Shown: positions 7,482 to 15,478 of the stretch, piece after piece
Layout of the letters: each line of letters begins with the position of its first letter
How positions within the stretch are numbered: the first letter of the stretch is position 1
NCBI RefSeq assembly: GCF_036178845.1
Contig: NZ_CP108072.1
Span: 1 to 36,209, forward strand
DNA: 36,209 bases
DNA from: Streptomyces sp. NBC_00271
Lineage (GTDB): Bacteria > Actinomycetota > Actinomycetes > Streptomycetales > Streptomycetaceae
Direction of reading: 5' to 3'
The notes under the pieces: model-generated
Database searches by the model: none
Seen by the model: the letters and a program-made list of their open reading frames with translations, nothing else
Told to the model about the DNA's origin: nothing
Translations under genes and position numbers: made by a program

Positions 7482-7628
7482 GGACTCACCGAACTCCTTG
7501 CCCGCGAACTTCGTGCGCGTGGCCGTCAGATCGAAGTCGAGCGCCTTCACGTTCATCTGCCGCGCGTACTCAAGACGCCCGCCAACGGCACCGCCCACCC
7601 CAGCCCCACGCAGGAGGCCACCCGATGA
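7482..7628 (+). pseudogene. C-terminal fragment of an accessory gene, 5' end lost
   Basis: This frame reads sensibly from 7482 to a TGA at 7626: GLTELLARELRARGRQ, then EVERLHVHLPRVL and a Thr/Pro-rich tail. It has no start codon, and an in-frame TAA sits just upstream at 7470. The end overlaps the next start as ATGA, the coupling expected if this is the tail of an upstream operon gene. I cannot name the parent protein. It marks the left border of a decayed block (7470-8645). Confidence 0.5.
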
Positions 7629-8297
7629 AGCGTCTCTTCCGCCGCCGGCTACGGTCGCGCGCCCGGCGCCTCGCCCCCGAGGACCAGACCGCCGTCGACC
7701 AGTTCCGCGCGCTGCTCGCCGCCCCGCGCGACCCGAAGCCCTGGGCCCCCGGACGCTGCCAGGACGTCGCCGTACGCGTCGGACCGTTCGTAGAGAGGGG
7801 CTCACACCCGCCCGGGCGACGACCACGGGCCCGCCATCATCGCCGTCGCCCTGCAGCACCCCGGCGGCTCGCACGCCCCCTACGGCGACCGCTACCGGAA
7901 GCTAGGCTGGCTGCGCTGCGAGACGACCACGATCCTCGGTGCATGGAACCCGGCCTACGCGCCGCTCACCCACGCTGCGGCGGGTCTGGACCTCCCCGAC
8001 GACGTCGGCATGGCCCCGGTGAACTACGGCGTCCACGTCGAAGCGCGCCGCAGCGACGGCACCGGGCACACGCTGCTCCGCCTCGGCCCCTACTTCCAGA
8101 CCTGGCTTGTGGGCCACGACGCCGACCGCCTCAACACTGAGTTGGCGGGCAAGGCCGCCACCATCGTCCCCGGATTCGCGGTCACCGCGAAAGGCGCGTC
8201 CTTCGACGTCAGCGACCACGAGGGCTACGGCGACCCGTACGAGACCGATGCCGCCGTGCTCCTGGCGGCCGCGATCGCCCGGGAGGTGTCGGCGTGA
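7625..8297 (+). pseudogene. frameshifted hypothetical gene (single-base insertion)
   Basis: AGGAGG at 7612-7617 precedes the ATG at 7625. The frame starts MKRLFRRRLRSRARRL and runs into VAVRVGPFVER, then leaves register at a run of four G (7797-7800). One frame over, the protein continues cleanly as RGAHTRPGDDHGPAII to GRYRKLGWLRC-like sequence, YGVHVEARRSDGTGHTLLRL and a C-terminus ending AAAIAREVSA at 8297. Removing one G restores a single product of about 223 residues. I know the type only as a conserved hypothetical protein of Streptomyces integrative elements. The insertion could be real decay or a homopolymer sequencing error. Its end overlaps the next start (GTGA). Confidence 0.7.
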
Positions 8298-8548
8298 CCA
8301 CGGCCCTGTACGAGATCGAGACCCGAGGCTGCCGACGACACCACGTATCCCGTCGAGCAGATCTGGAATCCCGGCGGGGACGCCAAGGAGCACGGCTCCT
8401 CGCCTACAGCGGCCTGTACATCACCGGCATCGGAGGGGCGGGCGACGACGGCGCCTACCCGGCCACCTTTGTAGCCCTCGGGCACCAGACGTGGTCCGCC
8501 ATCATCGAGGAGGCCGCCGGCCGACCTTCCTCCGATCGTGATCAGTGA
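8294..8548 (+). pseudogene. second hypothetical gene with two compensating frameshifts
   Basis: Opens with GTG inside the stop of the gene before it. The first 10 residues (TTALYEIET) and the part after about residue 37 (AYSGLYITGIGGAGDD) read normally, but the segment between is out of register: the adjacent frame reads EAADDTTYPVEQIWNPGG and KEHGSS, clearly the natural sequence. This implies an inserted base near 8324-8328 and a lost base near 8400. The natural C-terminus also seems lost: after IIEEAAG the sequence joins a recombinase-like tail in another frame. It is an open frame of 84 codons but unlikely to make the ancestral protein. Function unknown. Confidence 0.6.
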
Positions 8549-8645
8549 CCTCTTCGGCGTCAGCGCTACCAGCGCTCACAGGTGGGCTCGGTTCGCCCAG
8601 GACAGCTGGACGGACTACCTCGCAGCCATCCAGGCCATCGAATAG
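8517..8645 (+). pseudogene. C-terminal remnant of a site-specific recombinase-type protein
   Basis: The frame reads LPPIVISDLFGVSATSAHRW, then ARFAQDSWTDYLAA and a TAG at 8643. This matches the C-terminal tail I associate with large Streptomyces tyrosine-recombinase or Tn554-type transposition proteins, where a short helix-turn-helix-like piece ends in W..YLA. Nothing of the catalytic domain remains; the fragment is fused to the 3' part of the preceding gene around 8512-8517. The 21-bp direct repeat begins at its stop codon, linking this scar to the neighbouring cassette. Confidence 0.5.
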
Positions 8646-8659
8646 CGCAAGGTTGGAAC
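8639..8659 (+). repeat. left copy of 21-bp direct repeat flanking a two-gene cassette
   Basis: CGAATAGCGCA-A-GGTTGGAAC. It matches 10281-10301 at 20 of 21 positions; the only difference is A against T at the twelfth base. It overlaps the stop codon of the recombinase remnant. Confidence 0.7.
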
Positions 8660-8771
8660 GTCTCTGCGAAACCAGGGGCGGTGCCGGTACGTGTCTGATG
8701 GAGTGTCGTGGTGACGGCTCGGTGCCACACATCCCAGGGCCGGATCTGATCTCTCGGGAGGAAGAGCGAGG

Positions 8772-9269
8772 ATGCTGTCGGAAGCAATGACCGCGCTGGC
8801 CGCGGCGGGAGGCACTGCGTTGGTTCAGGCCGCCGGCACAGATGCATGGACAGAGTTCCGCCAGCAGGTGGCCCGTTGGTTCGGCCGAGGAAATCCGCAG
8901 CGCGAGAACGCAGCAGTGGGGCGCCTCGACCAGACTGCAGTCCTGCTGGAGACGGCCGGGCCGACCGAGGTGGAGCGGGTGCGCCTCGGTCAGGTGGCGG
9001 CGTGGCAGGCCCGTATCGAAGACCTGCTGGAAAGCCTGGATGGCACGGAGCAGGGCCAGGCCGCAGAGGAGTTGCGCGCGCTGCTGGCCCAACACGCCTC
9101 CCAAGGCGCGGGGTCGGCCGGCCAGGGCGGGCTGGCCGTCGGCGGTGATTATGGCTCGGTCGCAGCTGGCGTCGTGCACGGAAATGTGAGCCTAGGCCGC
9201 CCCGCCGACGGGCACACCTCTCCAGGACCGGAGAACGATCCGGACGACGACTGGCCGCGGGAGTCCTGA
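8772..9269 (+). CDS. hypothetical protein of a membrane two-gene cassette, 165 aa
   Basis: An alanine- and glutamine-rich, mostly helical protein. The start MLSEAMTALAAAGGTALVQA is an amphipathic or weakly hydrophobic segment, the middle (about 45-110) is likely coiled-coil or helical bundle, and the C-terminus has AVGGDYGSVAAGVVHGNVSLG, a turn-rich strand repeat, then an acidic tail. I have met this type as an unnamed Streptomyces protein with the same opening, but know no function. A GCGAGG ribosome site precedes the ATG. The next gene starts three bases after its stop, so they form an operon. Both lie inside the 21-bp direct repeats. A sensor or adaptor for the membrane partner is possible but unproven. 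Confidence 0.7.
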   Translation: MLSEAMTALAAAGGTALVQAAGTDAWTEFRQQVARWFGRGNPQRENAAVGRLDQTAVLLETAGPTEVERVRLGQVAAWQARIEDLLESLDGTEQGQAAEELRALLAQHASQGAGSAGQGGLAVGGDYGSVAAGVVHGNVSLGRPADGHTSPGPENDPDDDWPRES

Positions 9270-9272
9270 TCC

Positions 9273-10235
9273 GTGGGTGACATTGCCAAGGGCGTCCTTG
9301 GGGGTGGATGGGCGCTGGTCGTCGGCTGGGTGCTGCCCGCCGCGCTCAATCTCGCGGTCTTCTTTCTCGCTGTCGCCCCCAGCATGCGGCGGACCGCAGC
9401 CATCGAGCGTGTCTGGCCTGGCTCGGCCAGTCAGACGGCCTTGCTGCTCCTTTGTGCCGCCGTTCTCTTCGGCATCGTGCTCAATGCACTTCAGACCCCC
9501 CTCTACCGGATCCTTGAGGGTTATCTGCTGTGGCCACGCAGCGCGTACGACCGTGGATGCAGACGTCAGCGGGCCCGCAAAGAGCGGATCGCTGGTCTGA
9601 TCACCCGTCCGGAGGGACGCACTCTGGTACAGCGTGCACTCCTTAACGAGCAGATGGCTCGCTACCCGGCGGATGACGACCAGATCGCCCCGACTCGGCT
9701 CGGCAATGCGATCCGTCGCTTCGAAGAGTACGGCCACAACCGCTTCCGGCTTGATACGCAGGTGCTGTGGAACGAGCTGAGTGCCGCCGCGCCCGAGCAG
9801 GCGCGCCGCCAGGTGGAAACGGCACGTACCAACGTGGATTTCTTCGTGGCATTGCTGTACGGGCACGGGGTGGTGGCGGTGCTTGCGTTCCTCGCCCTGG
9901 GCTCAGCCGGGGCTGAGCGGCCCCTGCTGGTCGTCACTGCCATCACACTGTGTGCGCTCATTCCGCTGTGGTACCGCTCCGCGGTGTACGCCACCGACGA
10001 GTGGGCCGCCGCTGTACGGGCCATGGTGAACTTGGGCCGCAAACCGCTGGCCGACGCGCTCGGACTGGTACTGCCGCAGCAACTGTCTGAAGAACGCACT
10101 ATGTGGCAGCTCATTACCCGGATGTCCCGGCGTCCCTACCGGGATGCTGCAGACACGGCCTTCGCACCGTACCGGGCTGCGCCACCAGATCCGAACTGTC
10201 CATTGCATCCACAGGCTCCCGGCCCGGGTGCGTGA
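9273..10235 (+). CDS. four-helix membrane protein, cassette partner, 320 aa
   Basis: GTG start three bases after the previous stop. Four membrane helices are visible: about 13-35, 54-74, 188-210 and 216-234, leaving a charged, arginine-rich cytoplasmic segment of about 110 residues between helices 2 and 3 and an 85-residue C-terminal domain. No catalytic motif is seen. Function is unknown. Because it is always read with the gene before it and both are framed by direct repeats, a two-component membrane system (for example defence or toxin-like) is an option, offered as inference. The C-terminus is proline-rich and ends 46 bases before the right repeat. Confidence 0.75.
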   Translation: MGDIAKGVLGGGWALVVGWVLPAALNLAVFFLAVAPSMRRTAAIERVWPGSASQTALLLLCAAVLFGIVLNALQTPLYRILEGYLLWPRSAYDRGCRRQRARKERIAGLITRPEGRTLVQRALLNEQMARYPADDDQIAPTRLGNAIRRFEEYGHNRFRLDTQVLWNELSAAAPEQARRQVETARTNVDFFVALLYGHGVVAVLAFLALGSAGAERPLLVVTAITLCALIPLWYRSAVYATDEWAAAVRAMVNLGRKPLADALGLVLPQQLSEERTMWQLITRMSRRPYRDAADTAFAPYRAAPPDPNCPLHPQAPGPGA

Positions 10236-10280
10236 TGTATACCGTGCTGGATGTCCTTGTAGAGGAGCCACACCCATCCC

Positions 10281-10301
10281 CGAATAGCGCATGGTTGGAA
10301 C
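10281..10301 (+). repeat. right copy of 21-bp direct repeat flanking the cassette
   Basis: CGAATAGCGCA-T-GGTTGGAAC, 20 of 21 bases identical to 8639-8659 and in the same orientation, 1642 bases away. The two copies bracket exactly the two genes at 8772 and 9273. Confidence 0.7.
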
Positions 10302-10361
10302 ACTGCCTCTTCCCCAGTCCCCACCACGTAGGGCAACCCCTTCCGGCGCTGCCGGATCATG

Positions 10362-10408
10362 ACGAGGCCCCTGGCTGCGGAGTTCAATGCCGCGGCCAGG
10401 GGCCTCGT
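10362..10408. terminator. bidirectional hairpin terminator
   Basis: ACGAGGCCCCTGGC (10362-10375) pairs perfectly with 10395-10408; including the wobble and GCGG/CCGC pairs beneath the 9-base loop the stem reaches 19 bp. It lies between the convergent genes ending at 10235 (plus) and 10438 (minus). Confidence 0.85.
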
Positions 10409-10437
10409 TGCGTATTCAGGCCCGGAAGGTTTCCGGA

Positions 10438-10731
10438 CTACTCCCTGCTCCCCTGCGACCGGCGCTTCCGGATGCGGCGGCGCTTCAGGACCTTGCGCAG
10501 CAGCCAGGCGCCGAAGCCGCCCACGAGGGAGCCGAAGACCGCGCAGCCTGTGGTTGCCGCCCCAATCCCCCGGAACGCGAAGACCGCAACTCCGGTGTAA
10601 AGGGCCGCCGCAATCAAGAAGAGGAACACCGCGAACATGCTGTAGACGACGTCGTCACGCCGGTCCAGCCAGTCGAGCCGCTCCAGATCCTGCTCGATCA
10701 GTTCGGGTGTCAGGGAGTCGATTCGCTTCAT
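10438..10731 (-). CDS. small two-helix membrane protein, 97 aa
   Basis: Two hydrophobic helices (about 30-52 and 56-77) separated by a short RGIG turn, a charged N-terminus (ERLDWLDRRDD) and a strongly basic C-terminus (KVLKRRRIRKRR), which should face the cytoplasm. No family recognised. It lies between two strong hairpin terminators, so it is probably a single-gene transcript. Small basic-tailed two-helix proteins occur both as membrane toxins and as components of secretion or conjugation gear; the sequence does not decide. Confidence 0.65.
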   Translation of the reverse strand: MKRIDSLTPELIEQDLERLDWLDRRDDVVYSMFAVFLFLIAAALYTGVAVFAFRGIGAATTGCAVFGSLVGGFGAWLLRKVLKRRRIRKRRSQGSRE

Positions 10732-10794
10732 GCGCCATAGGACTCACGTCCCGCCTCCCGTCTTGCACGCAGACGGAACCTTTCCCGAACAGAA

Positions 10795-10827
10795 CGAAGC
10801 CCCGGCCGCTGCCTGGCCGGGGCTTCG
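10795..10827 (-). terminator. hairpin terminator of the sigma-factor operon
   Basis: A 13-bp perfect stem (CGAAGCCCCGGCC and its complement) with a 7-base loop, 20 bases beyond the stop of the 46-aa gene on the minus strand. Confidence 0.8.
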
Positions 10828-10846
10828 CACGCGTCCTGCGTCAGGC

Positions 10847-10987
10847 CTACACGAGTATCCGCACGCCGTCCAGCGAGAAGTCCTCATGGTGGCTGCTGAC
10901 GATCGTGCGCGCAGAGACGGCTACGACCGCCAAGAACATCACGATCGCCACCAGGACGACATGGATGACCGGTGCCGCTATATACAT
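10847..10987 (-). CDS. 46-aa single-helix membrane peptide
   Basis: ATG at 10987 with a strong AGGAGAGG ribosome site upstream on the minus strand. The peptide begins MYIAAPVIHVVLVAIVMFLA, a single membrane helix (about 3-25), followed by a short polar tail SSHHEDFSLDGVRILV. It is too short for automatic calling but has a good ribosome site, sits at the end of the sigma-factor operon and is followed by a terminator. Function unknown; small membrane partners of sigma factors can act as anti-sigma or signalling peptides, which is speculation here. Confidence 0.6.
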   Translation of the reverse strand: MYIAAPVIHVVLVAIVMFLAVVAVSARTIVSSHHEDFSLDGVRILV

Positions 10988-11001
10988 CTCAGGTGCCTCT
11001 C

Positions 11002-11226
11002 CTAGTTCCTGGTGTCGGTGGAGACACCGAAGGGGGCGTGGGACAGAGGGTCGTGCTCGGCCGTGCCGTCGCTCGCGCTGGTGCCCCCGTCGGCGATAGC
11101 CGCGATCATCAGCGCGTACGACTTCCAGTGGGTGGAAGCGGGTGCCTCGTCTGCGAGGCGTCGGTCGCTCTCCTCCAGGAAGGCGAATGCCTTGTCTTGA
11201 GGGGAGGACCGGGTCTCAAGCTGCAT
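11002..11226 (-). CDS. hypothetical protein downstream of a sigma factor, 74 aa
   Basis: GGAGGAA six bases before the ATG at 11226 supports the start. The 74-residue product is soluble, begins with a charged helix (KAFAFLEESDRRLADEA) and has a short hydrophobic stretch YALMIAAIADGG near residue 38, too short for a membrane helix. The C-terminus is polar and probably disordered. No family recognised. It lies between the sigma-factor gene and the 46-aa membrane peptide, 14 bases before the latter. Confidence 0.6.
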   Translation of the reverse strand: MQLETRSSPQDKAFAFLEESDRRLADEAPASTHWKSYALMIAAIADGGTSASDGTAEHDPLSHAPFGVSTDTRN

Positions 11227-11346
11227 GAGTTCCTCCGGTAGGTGGCGTGCGTGTGGAAGTGGGATCCAGCCTGAATCCCCCCGGAGCCGCGATAGTCGCT
11301 GGTGATGTGAGTACCGCGGCCCCTAGGGGCGCCAGGTGATCACCGT

Positions 11347-11901
11347 CTAGTGTTCGACGTTTGACGCTTTGGCCATTGCCCTGCTCAGGTCTCGGGAGAC
11401 GGTCGCCGCAGATATGCCCAGCGACCTGCCGATCTCTACACCGGTGAGCTGCGCGACGTGCGTCATCTCCCAGACCTTGTACTGCCTGGTGTCGGCGATG
11501 GCCCGTTCCACGTCCTGCAGCAGTTCGAAGAACGCGATGCCCGCAGTCGGGTCGCCCGCGTGAGGATCCTGGAACAGCCGACTCGTCTCCGGCAGTTCAC
11601 CCGCCGCCACCTCGGGGGCGAGCCGTCTGAACTCGGAGATCGCTTTGTTCTTTGCGACCACGTAGGCCCAGGTGATGATCGGCTCCCGGAAGGCGTCGTC
11701 GCGTTTGATGTGGAGGTAGAGAGCAACGTCCACGTGCTGCACGATGTCTTCCCGGAGGTGACGGTCTCGGACCATGCGTGCGACGACATGGTCGATGCGC
11801 GGGTGCACCTCCTTCAGCGCCTCGGTGAACCTGGCCATCACCTTGGGGTGGATGGCCTGCGTCGGGGGGTCGACGCCATCCCCTTCGTACTTGGTGATCA
11901 C
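11347..11901 (-). CDS. sigma-70 family (ECF-like) sigma factor
   Basis: 184 residues, GTG start at 11901 preceded by AAAGGA. Region 2 spans about 45-93 (HLREDIVQHVDVALYLHI, then WAYVVAKNKAISEFRR), and region 4 about 125-180, with a clear helix-turn-helix in THVAQLTGVEIGRSLGISAA and TVSRDLSRAMAKA. The two-domain layout without region 3 fits an ECF sigma factor. There is no recognisable anti-sigma factor; two small genes, one a membrane peptide, follow in the operon. It may direct plasmid or host promoters. The gap to the next gene (120 bases) could hold its own promoter, so co-transcription is likely but not certain. Confidence 0.8.
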   Translation of the reverse strand: MITKYEGDGVDPPTQAIHPKVMARFTEALKEVHPRIDHVVARMVRDRHLREDIVQHVDVALYLHIKRDDAFREPIITWAYVVAKNKAISEFRRLAPEVAAGELPETSRLFQDPHAGDPTAGIAFFELLQDVERAIADTRQYKVWEMTHVAQLTGVEIGRSLGISAATVSRDLSRAMAKASNVEH

Positions 11902-12054
11902 CGGCGTCCTTTCGGAAGGAGTGGGGGACAGTTACTCCTTGGGACGCCATAGCGGCAGCAATCTTTCAGCATTCACCGTGACCTGGGTCACAAGTTTGTT
12001 GTCTCCGGTTCCCGACTGTGGCCACCTCGATCGCGTTGCGATGAAGGCGCTCGC

Positions 12055-12504
12055 TCATGAGCGGGTCCAGACAGCGAGGTCGCCTCCAGGCAGCGATACG
12101 AAGCGCCATCCTGCCGGGCCCGTGACCTGCCACGCTTCGAAGGACGGATCTGACGAGCAGGTCAGGCGGTGTCCTGTGTCGAAAACGAGACGCAGCGTGC
12201 CGGATTTGAACGCGACCGCCGACAGGGCCTTCGCTCCGAAGAGTGAGAGGGCCGCTGCGACGTCCTGCGATTCCGGTTTCAGGAGCACGGACGGGTTGGC
12301 GTGGACTGTCCCGTGCGAGAGGTTGACGGGTGCTTCCAGTGCGATCTCCCAGTCCGAGTCGAGGAGCAGCACGAGCCGGAAGTCCACGCTGATCTTGGTG
12401 ACGCTCATCCCGCGAAGGTTCAGGGCCCACCGGTCCTCGTGTTCGACTGGACTCTCTTCAGCGCTCACTACTGCACTTTGGTTGATTCGACTGGCGAGAG
12501 CCAT
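12055..12504 (-). CDS. DUF6188 family protein
   Basis: 149 residues. The core reads NLRGMSVTKISVDFRLVLLL, then LFGAKALSAVAFKSGTLRLV and finishes GWRFVSLPGGDLAVWT, the set of conserved blocks of the actinomycete DUF6188 family. These are small mostly-beta proteins, often near polymorphic-toxin immunity genes, but without a proven function. The ATG at 12504 has no strong ribosome site. It is the most upstream gene of the leftward block; its 5' side faces the partition-site region. Confidence 0.75.
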   Translation of the reverse strand: MALASRINQSAVVSAEESPVEHEDRWALNLRGMSVTKISVDFRLVLLLDSDWEIALEAPVNLSHGTVHANPSVLLKPESQDVAAALSLFGAKALSAVAFKSGTLRLVFDTGHRLTCSSDPSFEAWQVTGPAGWRFVSLPGGDLAVWTRS

Positions 12505-12680
12505 GGGATTTCCGGTGCCAGGACGGCATGGCTAGAACTATGTTCCGGCTGTGGACAACGAGCAGATCACCCCCAGCGCCCTCAATCGCGCGACTACGTT
12601 CGCTGAGACGGACGACTCGATTGAGTAAGACAGGACAGCAGGACGGCGTGCCGTTTCTGCTCTCGCCGCGGCTCCGGTCG

Positions 12681-12699
12681 GTGATTACGCCGTAATCAC
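12681..12699. repeat. parS: parS-like centromere site 1
   Basis: GTGATTACGCCGTAATCAC, a perfect 9+9 palindrome around a central C. One of five copies of TGATTACGNCGTAATCA in the window, all around parA-parB. Confidence 0.75.
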
Positions 12700-12726
12700 T
12701 TGGTGTTCGGGGCCGGCCGCCTCCTG

Positions 12727-12745
12727 GTGATTACGGCGTAATCAT
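12727..12745. repeat. parS: parS-like centromere site 2
   Basis: TGATTACGGCGTAATCA core at 12728-12744, only 28 bases after site 1; the flanking bases differ (GTG...CAT), so the outermost pair of the palindrome is lost. Confidence 0.75.
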
Positions 12746-13073
12746 TTGTCCCTGCGGACCTGGGCAGTCTCAGTCCCTCTGGAGGCAGAGGCATCGGCCG
12801 CTGCGTCTCCCTGCCCGCTCACACGTTCAAGAAGCTGGCGGCCTGGTCGTAGGCCCCACCCTGCCTCCTAACGGCTCAGATGGGCCAGACGCAGTAGACA
12901 GCCGCGCTGACGAGGGGCCAGACAGACCACCTCTCCCCCGGGCCCCAACCAGTCCCGCAGACGGAGGGCGCGCGGAACCCAGCAATGGGGACGCGCGTCT
13001 CCACCAGGGCGCTGCGTGTTCTGGCCGCAAAGCCAAGACGAGGGGGACCTGGACATGCCGGGTAGTCCTGTCT

Positions 13074-15159
13074 GAGGCAGAACGACGTCTGTGGGATGCG
13101 TTTCCCAGAGGCCAAAGCATCAGCTTCGGGCCCTCGGTGCCTGGGCCTGGATCGGCATCCGAGACCATCGTGCGCGCCGAGATCATTGCCCGGCTCATGC
13201 TCGGTGAACGCGAGCCAGAAGCCGGGCATGTCCCTGCTTTGCGCGTACACGGGGCCAGAGTGACCGGAAAGCTTGATCTGTCTGGCTGCGACGTTCCCTA
13301 CGCCCTCACGATGACGGGCTGCACGTTCGACCACGAACCTTGCCTGGAAGCCGCATCAACGAAACTCATCGACCTCACCGGCTCACGGCTGCCTGGTGTG
13401 CTGCTGCGAGACGCCCGCATCGCCGGCCTCCTCCGCCTCGCAGATTGCCGCAGCACGCATGCGGTCCGGCTCACACGGACTCACGTGACCGGCACAGCTG
13501 ATCTGACAGGCCTGCACGTCAGCGGTGCTCCCCGCCCTTCACGCCGACAGCCTCGTGGTCGAGCGCGATCTGCTCTGCCGGGATGCAGACATCAACGGTG
13601 AGTTGCTGATGTGGAGCGCCAGGATCGGCGGGACTCTGGTCCTGGAGGGTGCCCGCATCGTCAATCCGGAGGGCGCGACTCTCAACGGAGACGGGATCGT
13701 GGTCGACGGCGGCCTGTTCGGCAGCGCCCGCCTGCCGGGTCACACACTCGTGTCTCAGGGGGTGCTGAGATTGCAGGATGCACGGATCTCCCGCTGCTGC
13801 GTGCTCAGCGGTGCACAGCTGAACAATCCCGCCGGTACGGCGGTGCGCGCCGAGCGGCTCCATGTGGACGGCCCGCTGGCCCCCGATTCAGCCGCAGTCG
13901 AAGGCACAGTCGAAGGCACAGTCCAAATTTCAGGGAGCGCCATCCAGGGCCCCCTTCAACTCCAGAGCGCACGATTCGACGGTGCCGGCCAGTGCACCTT
14001 CGACGCCTCACTCGCAAGAATCAGCGGCGACCTGGTCGGCACCTCAGGCTTATCGGCGCGCGGACAAGTCATTCTGGACGGCGCCCACATCGAGGGTTCG
14101 CTGGACCTGACGGCGGCACGTCTGCACAACCCGGGACGCCAGACGCTGTCAGCCCGACGGCTGCGCGTCGCGGGGCGCATCAACTGCCGCGGCCTGTCCT
14201 CCGACGAACACATCGTCCTCAACGACGAGGTCGTCGGCACCAGCATCGATTTTCACGGCGCCCGGCTGTTTGCGCGCGGGCGGCGCCTTCCTTGAGGAAG
14301 ATCAGAGCGGGTTCAGTCAGAACGAAAGCTGACACCGACCTGAGCGGGCCCGTGGACTTCCGGCACTCACAGATCGATGTCCTCGCCGACGACCCGGCGC
14401 GCTGGCCCGACGACCTGCTTCTCGACGGGCTCACCTACCGCCATCTCGAAGCGAGCCTGCCCGTCCGGGACCGTCTCGCCTGGCTGGCGAAGGGCAGCAC
14501 CGGATACCTGGCCACAGGTCGTGTCCCGCGACGTGGTGTAGGGGATCAAGCGCTACGCATTCCGGTTCGAGACCCGTGGCGATCTCTGCGGAGACTGCAG
14601 CCCACGAAGCATCCCGGTAAGGCGAGTTGGACATCCGATCGGGCATGGTCGGAGCCCCTGGCCTGCGGATTCCGGTGTCTTGATCCCGTACACCACATGG
14701 CGGGACGCCATCCTGCCACAGCCCTATGGGCAACTCGCCGCCACTTACACCGCCCAGGGCCACGACGCCGCAGCGCGGGAGGTACTGCTCGCCAAGTGCC
14801 GTCGTCAGCGGGCAAGCCAGCCGGTGGCACTGCGCATCTGGTGCTACATCCAGGACTGGACGGTCGGATACGGCTACCGGCCCATGCGCGCGGCTGCGTG
14901 GCTCGTGCTCCTGCTGCTCACTGCGATCCTTGCCTTCGCCTCACATCATCCACCCGCAGTGAAGCGGGCCGAGGCGCCCACCTTCAACGCGTTCCTCTAT
15001 ACCCCGGACCTGCTGGTGCCCGTCGTGAGCTTCGGCCAGGAGCAGGCCTTCAACCCGCACGGTTGGCAGCAATGGCTCGCCGCAGCGCTGATCGCGGCAG
15101 GCTGGATCCTGGCCACCACGATCGCCGCGGGCCTGACGAGAAGCCTGTCCCGCCAATGA
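13074..15159 (+). pseudogene. decayed large membrane protein (membrane-associated oxidoreductase type)
   Basis: Three frames together reproduce one protein. Frame A, 13074 to about 13520: EAERRLWDAFPRGQSISFG, then GARVTGKLDLSGCDV-type repeats. Frame B, about 13520-14280: many copies of a strand-turn repeat (GARI, GTLVLEGARI, GSLDLTAARLHNPGG-like). Frame C, about 14290-14520: LSGPVDFRHSQIDVLADDPA and DLLLDGLTYRHLE. From 14680 the C-terminus returns intact: IPYTTWRDAILPQPYGQLAA, then two membrane helices and NPHGWQQW. This is the layout of the Streptomyces protein commonly labelled membrane-associated oxidoreductase, a beta-solenoid-like repeat with a membrane tail. At least three frame breaks, no start codon and an insertion around 14520-14680 make it a pseudogene. 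It separates two partition sites from the rest. Confidence 0.75.
14521..14708. repeat. imperfect inverted repeat inside the pseudogene
   Basis: The 30 bases at 14521-14550 read on the minus strand match 14679-14708 on the plus strand at 26 positions (both encode IPYTT[SW]RD). The roughly 128 bases between do not fit the parent protein. This looks like an inverted duplication or an insertion scar. Confidence 0.55.
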
Positions 15160-15178
15160 CCTCAACTTTGTCCCTCCG

Positions 15179-15197
15179 GTGATTACGGCGTAATCAC
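15179..15197. repeat. parS: parS-like centromere site 3
   Basis: GTGATTACGGCGTAATCAC, perfect palindrome, 21 bases after the pseudogene stop and 282 bases before parA. The rest of 15160-15430 shows no gene. Confidence 0.8.
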
Positions 15198-15439
15198 TCG
15201 TTCCGGCCTTGGCGCGGAACGGCCCGAGTTGAGGTCCAGGGAACCGGAGCAGCCAGGCGGTCACGCATACGGCTGCGGCCCGAGCCAGGCCTGCTGCCGC
15301 AGATCGAATAGGACTCCCGGGGCATCGATGTATCAATCGGCATGAAGTGCCACTGGCGAGCCGGGTGTGATGTCACGGGCCGGGGGAGAGGGGACAGGAA
15401 TCACGCGGGCAACTCCCGATCCGGCTTCAACTTGGCCTA

Positions 15440-15478
15440 ACTAACGTGTCAATCGCTCAGATGATCTAGGACGTTAGT
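15440..15478. promoter_or_regulatory. 8-bp inverted repeat before parA (possible operator)
   Basis: ACTAACGT at 15440-15447 and its reverse complement at 15471-15478, immediately before the parA ATG. Position suggests autoregulation by ParA or ParB, or an RNA hairpin over the ribosome site CTAGGA (15465-15470). Confidence 0.45.

Larger units (their letters stand above)
12505..13073. other. gene-free region holding two partition-site palindromes
   Basis: No open frame here looks real on either strand. Apart from the two palindromes at 12681 and 12727 (listed separately) and the upstream side of the DUF6188 gene, I see nothing else I can support. Confidence 0.6.

Noticed and set aside
13611..15182. 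523-codon plus-strand frame across the pseudogene
   Set aside because: Only the piece about 14290-14520 reads as protein; the rest is low-complexity shadow of the frames used for the pseudogene.
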